From Stromatinia cepivora (lineage: Eukaryota; Ascomycota; Leotiomycetes; Helotiales; Sclerotiniaceae), in contig RCTD01000013.1 of the NCBI GenBank assembly GCA_014898415.1, forward strand, positions 558,001 through 622,000: a stretch of 64,000 nucleotides of DNA, given 5' to 3'. The notes beneath the pieces are model-generated. The model saw nothing but the letters and a program-made list of their open reading frames with translations, was not told where the DNA came from and searched no databases. Positions 23,910 to 36,769 of this stretch are shown here, piece by piece; position 1 is the first letter of the stretch, and each line of letters begins with the position of its first letter. Both the position numbers and the translations under genes were made by a program.

Positions 23910-24191
23910 TTGAACTTCAAATTATTAAGCTTAGAAAGAAGTTTATTCTTCTTCGAAAATAGGAAAATGAAAAGCGGAGAAATGATCGGCCTTGATTGTT
24001 CTTTGTTTCCCGATGAATATAGAATATATGAATTGGAATGTATTATAGAAAAATATAATAATCTGGGATACCAAATAGGACTTATTCTATCTATATTAAA
24101 GGGAAGAAATACGAACTCCAGATTATCGTTACTCAAGCTTTATAATCGTTGTTATTTAAGCTCTATAATCGTTATTATTCAAGCTTTATAA
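23910..24191 (+). CDS. Antisense ORF segment in Copia-E2 next to the end of pol
   Basis: A 93-codon plus-strand frame (SLFFENRKMKSG, then YRIYELECIIEKYNNLGYQIG-like). E1 has the matching frame at 30986-31270 with the same order of residues (LSFFENRKVKN, KRIMEKYNDLGYQIG). Just upstream, a second frame around 23810-23960 encodes a hydrophobic IPITPVTLIVFCSLIIT segment, also kept in E1. It may be the last exon of the same antisense unit as the two preceding entries. No homologue recognised. Confidence 0.35.
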   Translation: MNFKLLSLERSLFFFENRKMKSGEMIGLDCSLFPDEYRIYELECIIEKYNNLGYQIGLILSILKGRNTNSRLSLLKLYNRCYLSSIIVIIQAL

Positions 24192-24199
24192 TCCTGTTA

Positions 24200-27100
24200 C
24201 TTATATCTTGTAGATTGAAAAGGGATCGGAAATGTTCGAACTTTTGTCTTGTAAGGTTCTTGATGAGCTTATCAATAATTATATCGATGATCGATAAATA
24301 AATTACATGAAAGTTCTCTTTTGAATATTCTTGATGTAACTATATATTTTGGATATCGATATAATATAATTTCATAATGATCTGTTTATTCTTATCAACC
24401 ATCAATTTGATCGTTTGTTGATTATCATAAAAGATCGTTATAAATTCTTTCACTACTAAATCGATCTCTTTTAAGAAATATAAGATTGCCATAGTTTCTT
24501 TTGATATACACTCGATTCCGAAAAACTCTATTTCGATAATCGAGATAATTACAATGTTTTGCTTGGACACTTTCTATATAATTAAACCACCGAAAAGGAA
24601 TATAATATACCTTTGGAATGATCGATGAATATCTGGATCATCTACAAAAGAAATATTTAAAAAGATGAAAAATTGTAGTATTTGATTACTACTATATTAA
24701 ATCACAAGATACCTTATATTCTATAGATATTATAAATAATGATCAACAGCTTTCATATAATCGCTCGATGGATTGATCAAATAATGACTTAGTTACAAAA
24801 CAGCGAATAATACATCTGCTCTTATAGTGATTATAATATATAATACTAAGTCCATTTTCTCTTGATACATTTTTATAATATATACAGGAGCTTGACCCTG
24901 ATTTTTCTGAAATACTATTATCGGAAACGGTATACTTACTATCCTATTTATTGCTTTGAATTTCTTAGCAATCTTTTCAATATATGTATTATAGATTAGT
25001 CATAGCTTTTTTTTTGGATCGATTACAGAATATATATATACCTAGAAATCACTTAATGTTTTTTAGGTCTCGTAGTTCATATACAGCTTTGATTCCCTTA
25101 ATGATCTTTGTAATAGCTGATTCGTTTTTCTTATAATAAATAATCTGAATATCGTTTATAAAGAAAAGAATTATAATAATATACTCTGGATTAATATATA
25201 AATATAATTCCTTCTTGTATTATATCAATTCTAGTTTCTCGAATATCCGAATGAAATCCCTAAACTATATAATTAGGGAATCTTATAGATTATACAAAAC
25301 TCGATCGATTATAATATTTTTGTTTGGGATTTTGTATCTATTAAATAGATAATATACAATTGGAGTACTGAAAGGATTATACAGAGTATTAACGAAGGTG
25401 TTGATTATATTGTATTGTTTTATTTCGAGATCATATTTAACAATGATTATTATTATAATTCGGAATGATCGATCTACTAATATAGCGATGTAAATAATCT
25501 CAATAATACTTTTAACCTGGAGATTTCCTTGTACTACTAAATATGAACAATAATGAGTAATTAAATCTTGATTATTATATTTATATGTAAATATTCATTA
25601 AAGAAGAATCGGTTTTATAGATTCCAATCCAGAATCGATTTTACACCAGGTTTTCCTAACCTTAAGATTATTCACTTCAAGATCGCAATCCTATTTGAAT
25701 CAATATCCTATTTGATAATCTTCTAATTGATGATAAAAACGAGGTAATTTTGAAGTTGCAAATATATAAATTCGAAAAAATGATGTTGCCTATAATCCAT
25801 TAATTGTAGATCAAATAGAAAACAATAATGGTTTTGCTTCAATTCTAATAATGATTATATTATAAATTATTATAAATTGAAAATATTTCTTTATATCGTT
25901 TATTCTTTATTAATTAAATCAGAATATAAAATGAAAGTTGTTTAAACAAAATAATTCTATTGAATTTGTTCTTTGAGATATAACAATTCTTATATAAAAT
26001 CTAATATTAAAATCACTTTTTTGATAACATTGTTATATATATAATTGCCTTTGTATATATACTGATTGCTTTAGAATACAAAAGTTAAATGATTTTTGGA
26101 AAAGAGGTAACTCTGAATAATAATTGTATAATTGAAACTCAAACGGATTAATCTGAGCCCTGGGTATTTCAATCCTTATAATACAAATTCTCTTAGATAT
26201 TTATTCGAGATCATGAATCCGCAAATCCTTTATAAATCAATCAAATGAATATATAAAATACAGCAATCTTTATAATGATTGGATTTTCTTTACGGAATAC
26301 TCTGATTAATTATTCCAATATATATACTTCCTTTTAGAATATTGAGATTAATCGATTAAAATAGTTTTTGGATCATTTTCATATATATTACAAAGAACTT
26401 TAATAATACAATTAATAAACTTATACTCTATATTCCCTATATCAATATATTCAATAAAATCGGGATCTGTATTATTATTATAGATATCTCCTTGAACAAT
26501 GCCAATATCTTTACCCACAAGATATAGTTGCTTCTTAATAAAAGAATCGATTTCTTCAGTTTCTTTAATAAAAGAATCGATTAATATTTATATATCTTCA
26601 TTACATATTTTATCTTTATTATCTAAAGGATTAAATAAATTGGATAATTCTAAATCGATTTCTTTATTCCCATTATCATTTTCCAGATCTATATCTACCC
26701 CCAAAACTAATTCGTTTATAGATAATAGATCTGAAATATATTTAATAAATAAATCAAGGGCTTTTCGATCTGTAAAAATAGATAGGTAAATGAAGTCCTC
26801 ATAATTATCCTTATTTTGAATAATTGTTCCATCCATTTCGATATAATCTTGTAGATCAAGGACTCTAATAAATTGCTTAAACTCTTTTATAATATAAATA
26901 TCGATTATTCGATTAATGGAATCTATACAATAAATGAATTCCTTATTGAACGTTATATTTCGAATAATAATAATTCTATCGAATTTAGATATTCATATAT
27001 AGTAGATCAATATATCTAGAATATAGTTTATTAAATACCTAATATATACTTAAGAATTGATTTTGTATTATTTTCTATTAATTCCAGTTTCTTTATTTTT

Positions 27101-28618
27101 ATCCAAAGGGTAAATTCGATATTCATATTTGTAGATTTTGTTTTAGTTGGGATAAAGATCATCGGATATTTTCTTTACAAATAGGGAATTATCTTTACGA
27201 AGGTAATTATAGAATCATATATCGAGCACTTTATTAAGCGATTTAAAGGATTTGGTCTTCAAAGGATTTATATTATATAGGTAAATAACAATTTGCATTA
27301 TTTCCATTTATAATTTGTTTAGTAAATCTATTATAATCTGCATTTTTATTTGTTTTATAATTATTTCTTGTTTTATATATTTTGATCCTCTATTGGGTTT
27401 ATATATATAAGATAGGGATAATTCGAATTCGATATCTTCTTATTTGATTTATTTTTCAAATAACATTGTTCTTATAATTCCAATAATAGATATATCATTA
27501 TCCTGTTTGATTATTATAATCGCTAAATTGTATTTATAATAAACCTAGACTACAAAGTTTTGAATAATTGCAAATATTTTATTATATATTTTATAATAGA
27601 TAAAATATGAAAAGATCTTGTTACAATATATTTCTTTGATCAATAGAAATTATAATATATTGTTATACCCTTTATCGAAATCAAAAAGATCCTATTGGAT
27701 TTTGTAGAAAAATTGAGGTGATTAATGATCATTTGGAATACAAGAAATGATTTACTTTATATAAATGTAAATACAATCGATATAATTAGAACAAATGATA
27801 TCTTTTATTTTGATATTTTGTATTACAAATATTAAATATTCAAAAGTTTCCTTTTCCAAATATCTAAAGCGTTTATATTATATTTCATTTGTATTTTTTC
27901 TTAGAAAAAATAAATCACAAAAATGATAAAATACTTTATTTATTTTTCTATTCATTATTGGATATATTATAAAAGGATTGTTTATAAGAATAAATAAAAA
28001 AGTATTCGAATAAATAGAAAATAATTTGTATTCTAAGAATACAAGATTTTCAATACAAATGTATTAAACAACTACTATACTATTTGTATGATCTCCTTTA
28101 CGAAAAGTATAATCATATCCTGAAAACTATAGGCCAGCTTTCTTCAATCGAACCTTCAAAATGATATTGATATGAAAACCAAGGATGAATATTACATCGT
28201 TCAAGATTAGATCATTATTAGAATAACTTTCTCTCTTAATAATTTCTTTGATAATACGAATCCTGCATCCTAGAACTTGGAAGTTGGAAATACCTACTTT
28301 TACAAAATCATTGGAATCGGATGATCGATATCGATGATCATTCAACAGAGATATATTGTTTATGATATATATAATACTATAATTATCGAGCAAAATATTA
28401 TTGAACAGATAATATACTTTCATTGTTGTAGAATATACCCTTGATTGATTGTATCGAGCATTCAAGATAATAATGTTAATTGAAGGTCCTAAAGGATCAA
28501 TGGAACCTTTCATCCATTTCCTTTTGATCCAATCAAAATGAAACTGCTTCCATAAATGCAATCTTGTTCGATCCCTAATTACTTGTAACTCGTTTTCGCT
28601 AAATACCCTTTTAAACAA
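24200..28618 (-). pseudogene. Copia-E2 pol: protease, integrase, reverse transcriptase, RNase H (RIP-inactivated)
   Basis: Read on the minus strand from right to left. Protease area, 163 open codons at 28127-28618, with the LNDVIFILGFHINI segment typical of the strand after the Copia protease active site. Integrase area, about 28.1-26.9 kb, many stops. Acidic linker, open at 26588-26836. Reverse transcriptase, about 26.3-24.9 kb, with a FINDIQI remnant of the FxDD motif near 25146-25196 and an ELRDLKNIKWFLG block near 25060-25110. RNase H at 24340-24570, with ECISKETMAIL and a YDNQQTIKL block matching the DNxGAIxL motif of Copia RNase H. Stops and degraded catalytic residues mean that no active enzyme is made. 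Confidence 0.85.
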
Positions 28619-29923
28619 TGGATTGATTTTTCCAATAAATATTAACTTTATAACTTTACAATTATATATAATATAATTATGATCAATTCCATTATTTCGT
28701 TCAGATTCAATTTTGCAAAAACATTCCCAAATCTTCTTAATCCCCTAATTGCTTCCAAAATTGATACTCTTTTTATTCTTTTTAGACTTTTTATTATTTT
28801 GAGAAAAAGTAAGTATAAAATATATTCCTTTTTTAGCTTTTGAAGAAATAAAATCCTGGAAGATTAATTCTTCAAAAATATCTCCGAATTGCTTGAATAA
28901 GAGATTAAATAATCCGAACTGATTATTCATCTTGATTTATATAATCATAATATTTATCCAGATTAAAAATATTCTAATATCAATAACTTGTAGAAAAGTA
29001 TTGATAGCGATTTCATTTTGTATTTCAATAATCTTGTATACAAGAGCTTTAGTATAAATTATAATTCAATCCTTATATCATTTGATAGAATCAGTTTTGC
29101 CGAATGAAACTTATATTAAAATAGATCGATATTTTTATAGTACTATAAACTTGATAATAATTACTATAGATACAAGTTTCTTTTTGAGTATATTGATAAT
29201 TGTTTTAAATAGAAAAACTGTAATACTTTGATTGAAAATGAATAATTTTATAAAATATATTTGATCAATTGACGATTCAATTTATTCGTAAATATCCCTA
29301 AAAACTTTATGATTCTATATATATTCTTATTATCGATATCGATATTTCAATTGGAGAAAGGCAAACTTGAAAAAGATTTCTTAAAAGATAATTGAAAATA
29401 AAGTAATAGATTTATTAGGAATAGATCCCGATATATTATTATTAGAATCTTTTATCTTTGTATCTTTATTAGTATCTTTTTTGGATTGAATCATTATAAG
29501 ATATTCCGAAAATTTCTTTTGATATTGAATTTGTTTCTTTTGATTATATTTAACTTGAAAATCAATAATAGAAGATAAAACAAGTAATTTGATTGAAAAC
29601 CAATCGATCTAAATATAAATAAGCTTATTCATTAAATCGGAATTTGAAATAGATATTGCTGATATAGAAACAAACGGGTTGTTTTCTGAATTGATTGAAT
29701 CCCAGATTCTTTGAATTTGATATTTATTTTTCAAATGTAAATACTACTCCGATTATTGAATATAGATTATAAAAAGAAGATCGTTTTGATCTTTTATTAT
29801 ATTGAATAAAGATAACTGAATTGATATAAATATTGAATTATAAATGAAATAAGAATAATATTTTAAGAATAATCCTTTGAATATTTAATAATCACTGGAT
29901 AGAAAATTACATAGATTTAAGAG
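28619..29923 (-). pseudogene. Copia-E2 gag remnant
   Basis: Lies between the primer-binding site and the protease, where gag belongs. Only short frames survive (e.g. 28745-28930, with LFNLLFKQFGDIFEELIF and a Lys/Ser-rich end). Start and domain limits cannot be fixed. Confidence 0.5.
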
Positions 29924-29939
29924 CTACCGGGTTTATAAT
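29924..29939 (-). other. Copia-E2 primer-binding site (initiator tRNA-Met anticodon-arm type)
   Basis: Directly inside the 5' LTR, the minus strand reads ATTATAAACCCGGTAG. This is GTTATGAGCCCGG-like with three G-to-A changes, i.e. complementary to the anticodon arm of initiator tRNA-Met, the half-tRNA priming mode known from Drosophila copia. Confidence 0.65.
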
Positions 29940-30248
29940 TATCACAGGATAATATGATTATACAGCATTTTCAGGGATCGAAGAATAGATAGTATATATG
30001 ATTGATAGAGTAAAAAAATTGAATGATTTGCCCTTGATTATATAAATCAAAAACTGTATATATAAAACAAATGAATGATTATTTAATCGATATATATCTT
30101 AATTAAACTAGATCTTTGTTTATTAGTATATCAGGATCACCTTATCAATTGAGAGATTGGTAAGGGCTAATAGATCCTTCATTCCGATTGAAAAGCATAC
30201 GCTTTGATCCTTCATAAGATACAGGGGATTGCGGGGCTTTCCGTGACA
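29940..30248 (-). repeat. Copia-E2 5' LTR
   Basis: 309 bp, from TATCACAGG to CCGTGACA. It differs from the partner LTR by transitions only, as far as I read. Confidence 0.92.
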
Positions 30249-31442
30249 AACAATCTATTCGATTCTTTGATATCGGATTTTTCGGATAATAAATTAGATG
30301 AAAAAAAGAAAGAAAAAAGGTTATCGAAAATTGTTAATTCTTTAATCAAAATAAGAAATGAAGGGAATTATAGGGAAAGAAACAATTATTTATATATTCG
30401 ATATATAAAGTTATTGATTATTGAAAAATATAATTTCTATGATGAATGTTTTGTTGATTCTTTCAAACCGAATAATTGTTGATGTTAAAATTGTAATATT
30501 CATTTATATATTTTTTTGTTGGTTTTTTTTCATTCTTTAATAGATTATTATATTATTGTTTATCAACAAAATTCGAAAGTAAGTTCTTCGTTTATTCTTT
30601 ATCTTCATAATATACTGATTGTTAATTGTATAATTCAAATAGGGATATAGAATTGTGATAAAAATGATACTGAAGATCGAAAAAAAAAAAGAAATTGTTC
30701 TTTTGTTTTTGTATTATTATTCTTTTTCTTCTTATTATATTATTCATCGAAATCCTCGAAAAACCAAACGGAAAAAGTATATTGTGATTTCGGAAAACAA
30801 TAATGAGGATAAAAGAGAAAAAGTGATAAAGAAGAAAAGAAAAAAGGAATGAGTAATATATTTGAAGAAAAGGAAAAGAAGGGATAGTTCTTTGATTTTT
30901 ATAGTATCGATAATATTAATAATTCTGATTGTTTTAGTTGTTTTTTGTTTATTGATTATTACAGATAATTTTAAAACTTTTTTATTTGAGTTTTAGGTTA
31001 TTGAGTTTAGAAAGAAATTTATCCTTCTTCGAGAATAGGAAAGTAAAGAATGAAGAAGTGATCGGTTTTGATTGTTCTTTGTTTTTTGATGGATATAAAG
31101 TACATAAATTGAAGCGTATCATGGAAAAATACAATGATCTGGGATACCAAATAGGATTTATTCTATTTATGCTAAAGGGAAGAAATATGAACTTTAGATT
31201 GTTATTATTTAAACTTTATAATCCAGATTGTTATTATTCAAATTCTAGATTATTATTATTTAAATTCTAGATTATTGTTATTCAAGTTTTATAATTCTAT
31301 TACTTATATTTTGTAAATTGAAAAAGGATCGGAAATGTTCGAACTTTTGTTTTATAAGATTCTTAATGAATCTGTTAATAATTATATCGATGATTAATAG
31401 ATAGATTATATAAAAGTTCCTTTTTGAATATTCTTGATATAA

Positions 31443-31745
31443 TCATATATTTTGAATATCGATATAATATAGTTTTATAGTAATCCGTTTGTTCTTATCA
31501 ATTATTAATCTGATTGTTTGTTGATTATTATAAAAGATTGTTATAAGCTCTTTCATTATTAAATCGATTTCTTTTAAGAAATGTAGAATTGTTATAGTTT
31601 CTTTTGATATATATTCAATTTTAAGAAGCTTTGTTTTAATAATCGAAATGGTTATATCTTGTTTGAATGTTTTCCATACAATTAAATCATCGAAAAGGGA
31701 TAAAATGTATTCTTGAAATAATCGATAAATATCTGAATCATCCAT
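31443..31745 (-). pseudogene. Copia-E1 RNase H fragment
   Basis: 100 open codons matching the E2 RNase H frame: EYISKETITILHFLKEIDL, then a FYNNQQTIRLI block where DNQ has become NNQ, i.e. loss of a catalytic Asp through a G-to-A change. Confidence 0.8.
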
Positions 31746-32184
31746 AAAGGAAATATTTAAGAAAATAAAAAATTGTAGTATTTGATTATTGTTATATTGG
31801 ATTGTAAGATACTTTATATTTTATAAATATTGTAAACAATAATCGATAGCTTTTATATAATTATTCAATGAATTGATCAAATAGTGGTTTAATTGTAAAG
31901 CAATGAATAATATATTCGTTTTTATAATGATTATAGTATATAATATTGAGTTCATTTTCTTTTGATATATTTTTATAATATATATAGGAGTTTAACCTTG
32001 ATTTTTCCGAAATATTATTATTAGAAATGATATACTTATTATTCTATTTGTTACTTTGAATTTCTTAATAATCTTTTCAATGTATATATTATAAACTAAT
32101 CATAGCTTTTTCTTAGATCGATTATGAAGTATATATATACTTAGAAATTATTTAATGTTTTCTAGATCTTATAGCTCATATATA

Positions 32185-33858
32185 TGACGAACCCAACGAA
32201 CGTTTAGAGATCAACCTTAGAATTAAAAACTACAGAGCTAAAGAAAGTGTATTACGAAGCTATATATATGATCGGCTCGAAGCTTAGTACCATACTAGCC
32301 CGATCGGACACGATCACATGTATCTCGTAACACTACCCCCCCCTTCTAAAGAGTTCACCTCGAACTTACTTTAAACGAATAACTTAAATACAAAATGATC
32401 ACTAATCTTCTTTTAATAAAAATTCCTAATGCACAGATTACATCACAGCCAACAAATACGCATCCATCGTACTATATGCTTTTTTCAAACGATCTTCAAA
32501 ATATTGACTATTGATTATCTCTCCTAGATCCTCATCATCATCGTTTTTGGGTTCAGTAATCAATATAATAACCAAAACAAACTCTTATCGATCTCGAACT
32601 CCTTGATATAGGTCTAATGGACAGGTTTATATTTAATAAAAGTTACTTCCATATTGTATACATTTATTTTGCTTGTGCAAAAGAATTCTTTCAAAAGGAA
32701 AAAACTCGGGTACTTGTATATAGGATAAAATCAAAATACGATTGGATTTGTCCGATTGGATATCAAAAGGGCTAAAAGTACCAATAACATTAAGATTACT
32801 AATATCCATTAAATCGTGATTCCAAAAATGGAATGGATTCTGCAATATATATAAGACTCTAGATTTACTAGAATAGAATAATATAGGGAATCTATTTGCT
32901 ATACAAATAGTTAATTGTTATATAACCTGAACAAAATCGAAATAGAAATAGGGAAAAGAAAACTGTTGAAAAAAACGATTTCTAAGAGTAATATTGAATC
33001 CATTACGAAAGATTGAGATTTTATTCGAATCGGATCAATTCTAATCTTTGGTTTTGTAAAGAATCCTTTCGAATTTTGTAATATAGGTATATAAAGAATC
33101 AGTTCCTTGTTTGAAAGTAAATAACTTGTTTTCAGCTTCTTGAACTTTATTCGGATTGTTGTAAATATATATAAGTTGATCCAGGATTGTTGTATAATTT
33201 AAGGGAACGTTTTGATCAAGAGAAGAAAACTGAAGTAATATTATAGTTTGTATATGAGATTCGAGATTGAGATAAATATAATAAAATTGAATTATAGAAT
33301 TGTCGATTATAATGCTGTTTATTTATAGTTTCGCTCGAATCGAAGGAAGCCAGATATCGAACTTTTGAAAACTATTATTGAACTTTTCAGGATCAGGGAA
33401 AGAGGGTTTCGGATGAGAAGAAGTATGAGCAATAGGAATGTATTCGAGAATCAGGGAGTGTAGAAACGAGATTTCATCTCGTTGATGAGTCACTTCGCTA
33501 CGAAGTTCTGTAATCGTAAGGTTTATCGAATTGTAATTTATAGTTTAGAAATTAAGAATAAGAAAAAAGACAACATTTTCGAATAATATCAAGAAGATCT
33601 ATATGTAAACAAAAAAGTATAAGCGATATATCTAGATAGGAGTAAATGGAGTATATATAAGTATATACAAATATTATTCCATTTCTTATCTAAAAAAACT
33701 TTTAATAATGTAACGAACTCAATGAGTATTTAGAAATCAATTTTAGAATTAAAAGCTACAAAGCTAAAGAGAATATACTACAAAGCTATATATATGATCG
33801 ACTCGGAGCTTAGTACCGTACTAGCCCGATCGGACGCGATCACGTGTATCTCGTGACA
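32185..33858 (-). mobile_element. Gypsy-F1, gag-only LTR element (1674 bp) inserted in E1
   Basis: Left LTR 32185-32332 (148 bp, lacking 2 bases near its outer end), right LTR 33709-33858 (150 bp, ...TCTCGTGACA), exact target duplication ATATA (32180-32184 and 33859-33863). The interior encodes, on the minus strand, only a Gag-type polypeptide, so the right LTR is the 5' LTR. There is no protease, reverse transcriptase or integrase, and no room for them. It would depend on a full Gypsy relative. Confidence 0.9.
32633..33545 (-). pseudogene. Gypsy-type gag of F1 (RIP-damaged)
   Basis: Minus-strand translation gives, in order: a helical start (TELRSEV.HQRDEI), a Pro-rich PKPSFPDPEKF motif leading into the capsid-like Retrotrans_gag region, then NPNKVQEAENKLF.FKQGTD, YITKFERILY and IFRNGFN.TLRNR, hallmarks of Ty3/Gypsy capsid, ending in the open frame 32633-32845. 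At least three stops interrupt it, one at a former Trp codon. Confidence 0.75.
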
Positions 33859-35251
33859 ATATACAACTTTGATTCCCTTAATGATTTTTGTAGTAATTGA
33901 TTCGTTTTTCTTATAATAAATGATCTGAGTATCATCTGCGAAAAAAAAATCATAATAATATATTTTGGATTAATATATAAATACAGTTTCTTCTTATATT
34001 ATACTAATCCTAGTTTTTCGAGTATCCAAATGAAATCCCTAAACTATATAATTGGGGAATCTTGTAGATTATATAAAATTCGATCGATTATAACATTTTT
34101 GTTTAGGATTTTGTATTTATTAGGTAGATAGTATATAATTAAGATACCGAAAGGATTATATAAAGTATTAACAAAAATGTTGATTATGTTGTATTGCTTT
34201 ATTTCAAAATTGTATTTAACGATAATTGTTATTATAATTCAGAATAATCAATCTATTAATGTAGTAATATAAATAATTTTAATAATACTTTTAATTTGAA
34301 GATTTCTTTGTATTATTAAATATAAATAACAATGAATAATTAAATCTTGATTATTATATTTATATATAAATATTCATTAAAAGGGGATCGGTTTTGTAAA
34401 TTCTAATCCAGAATCGATTTCATATTAGATTTTCCTAATCTTAAAATTATTAATCTTAAGATTGCAATTCTATTTGAATTAATATCCTATTTGATAATCT
34501 TTTAATTGATAATAAAAACAAGATAACTTTAAAACTGCAAATATATGAATTCGAAAAAATAATGTTGTTTGTAATCCATTAATTATAGACCAGATAAAAG
34601 ACAATAATGATTTTGCTTCAATTTTAATGATAATTATATTATAAATTATTACAAATTGAGAATATTCCTTTATATTGTTTATTCTTTATTGATCAAACCA
34701 GAATATAGAATAAAAATTGTTTAAACAAAATAATCCTATTAAATCTATTTTTTGAGATATAATAATTCCTATATAAAATCCAATATTGGGATCGCTTCCT
34801 TAATAGCATTATTGTATATATAATTACCTTTATATATATATTAATTGCTCTAAAATACGAAAGCTAAATGATTTCCGGAAGAAAAATAACTCCGAATAGT
34901 AATCATATGGATTGATCTGAGCCCTAAATATTTCAATCCTTATAATATAAGCTCTTTTAAGCATTTATTCGAAATCATAAATCCATAAATCTTTTATGAA
35001 TCAATTAAATGAATATATAAAACGCAGTAATCTTTGTAATAATTGGATTTCCTTTATAGAATACTTTGATTAATCATTCCAATATTTATACTTCCTTTTG
35101 AAATATTGAAATTGATCGATTTGAATAATCTCTAAATCATTTTCATATATACCATGAAGAATATCGATAATACGATTAGTAAGCTTATATTCCATATTCC
35201 CTATATCAATATATTCAATGAAATCGGGATCTGTATTATTATTATGAGTAT

Positions 35252-36769
35252 TGTAACGAACCCAATGAGCGTTTAGAGATCAATCTTAGAATTAAAAGCT
35301 ACAGAGTTAAAGAGAGTGTGCTACAAAGCTATATATATGATCGGCTCGGAGCTTAGTATTGTACTAGCCCGATCGGATATGATCATATATATCTCGTGAT
35401 ATTATTCCCCCCTTCTGAAAAATTCGCTTCGAATTTATTTTAAACGAATGATTTAAGTATAAAATGATCATTAATCTTCTTTTGATAAAAATTCCTGATA
35501 TACAGATTGCATTACAATCAACGAATACACATCCATCGTATTATATACTTTCTCCAAGTGATTTTCAAAATATCGGTTATTGATTATCTCTTCTAGATTC
35601 TTATTATCGTTGTTTTTGGGCTCAGTAATCAATGTAATAGCCGGAATAGGCTCTTATTGATTTCGAACTTTTTGATACAGGTTTAACAGATAGATTTATA
35701 TCTAATAAGAGTTATTTTCATATTGTATACATTTATTTTGTTTGTACAAAAGAATTCTTTCAGAAAGAGAAAACTCAGATACTCGTATACAAAGTAGAAT
35801 CAAAATACGATCGGGTTTATCCGATTGGATATCAAAAAAGTTAAAGGTACCAATAATATTAAGGTTGTTAATATCCATTAGATTGTAATTCCAAAAGTGG
35901 GATGGATTCTGTAATATATATAGGGCTTTAGATTCATTAAAATGGAATAATGTAGAGAATTTATTCACTATATGAATAGCTAGTTGTTGTATGATCTGAA
36001 CAAAATCGAGATAAAAGCAGGGAAAAAAAAATTATTGAGAAAGACGATTTCTAAGAGTAATATTGAATCCATTACGAAAAATTGAGATTTTATTCGAATC
36101 GGATCAATTCTGATCTTTGGCTTTGTAAAAAATCCTTTCGAATTTTGCAATATAGATATATAAAGAATCGGTTCCTTGTTTGAGAATGAATAACTTATTT
36201 TCGGCTTCTTGAACTTTATTCGGATTGTTGTAAACGCATATAAATTGATCTAGGATCGTTGTATGATCTAAGGGAACGTTTTGATCAAAAGAAGAAAGCA
36301 GGATCAGGGAGAAAGGGTTTCGGACGAGAAGGAATATAAACAACAGGAGTACATTCGAAAATCAGAAAGCGTAAAAACAAGATTTCATCCCACTGACGAA
36401 TCACTTCGCCACGAAATTCTGCAATCGCAAAATTTATCGAATCGTAATCCATAACTTAAAAATTAAAAAAAAAAAAAAAAACAACACCTTCGAATAATAT
36501 CAAGAAAATCCATATGCAAACGAAAAAGCATAAACGATATGCCTAAACAAAAACAAACGGAATATACATAAACATATACAGATATTATTCCATTTCTTAT
36601 CTGAAAGAGCTTTTAATAATATAACGAACCCAACAAACATTTAAAGATCAACCTTAGAATTAAAAGCTACAGAGCTAAAGAGAGTATACTACGAAGCTAT
36701 ATATATGATCGGCTCGGAGCTTAGTACCGTACTAGCCCGATCGGACGCGATCACGTGTATCTCGTGACA
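35252..36769 (-). mobile_element. Gypsy-F2, second gag-only element (1518 bp) inserted in E1
   Basis: 150-bp LTRs at 35252-35401 and 36620-36769; flanking duplication AGTAT (35247-35251) and AGCAT (36770-36774), differing by one C/T transition. Same organisation as F1 but about 156 bp shorter, owing to a deletion inside gag near 36299. The inner left LTR is much more RIP-mutated than the right one. Confidence 0.9.
36104..36343 (-). pseudogene. Gypsy-type gag fragment of F2
   Basis: 79 open codons containing LDQFICVYNNPNKVQEAENKLFILKQGTDSLY-like capsid sequence (positions and order as in F1). The segment between the PDP motif and the capsid core is deleted. The gag start is probably ATG near 36450 on the minus strand. 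Confidence 0.75.

Larger units (their letters stand above)
21965..30248 (-). mobile_element. Copia-E2, structurally complete 8.3-kb element inserted in E1
   Basis: 309-bp LTRs at both ends (21965-22273 and 29940-30248), flanked by an exact 5-bp duplication AACAA (21960-21964 and 30249-30253). On the minus strand the order is 5' LTR, primer-binding site (29924-29939), gag, protease, integrase, reverse transcriptase, RNase H, an extra 1.9-kb region with antisense frames, a polypurine tract (GATCTAGGGGATG next to 22273) and the 3' LTR. The order integrase before reverse transcriptase makes it Ty1/Copia. It is less mutated than E1 but carries many stops. Confidence 0.93.

Noticed and set aside
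26499..26789. Plus-strand 96-codon frame in Copia-E2 (and its E1 twin at 36786-37076)
   Set aside because: It is antisense to the well-supported pol linker frame (26588-26836, -), and its residues mirror that frame. Unlike the 3' module, it overlaps sense coding sequence, which explains its conservation.
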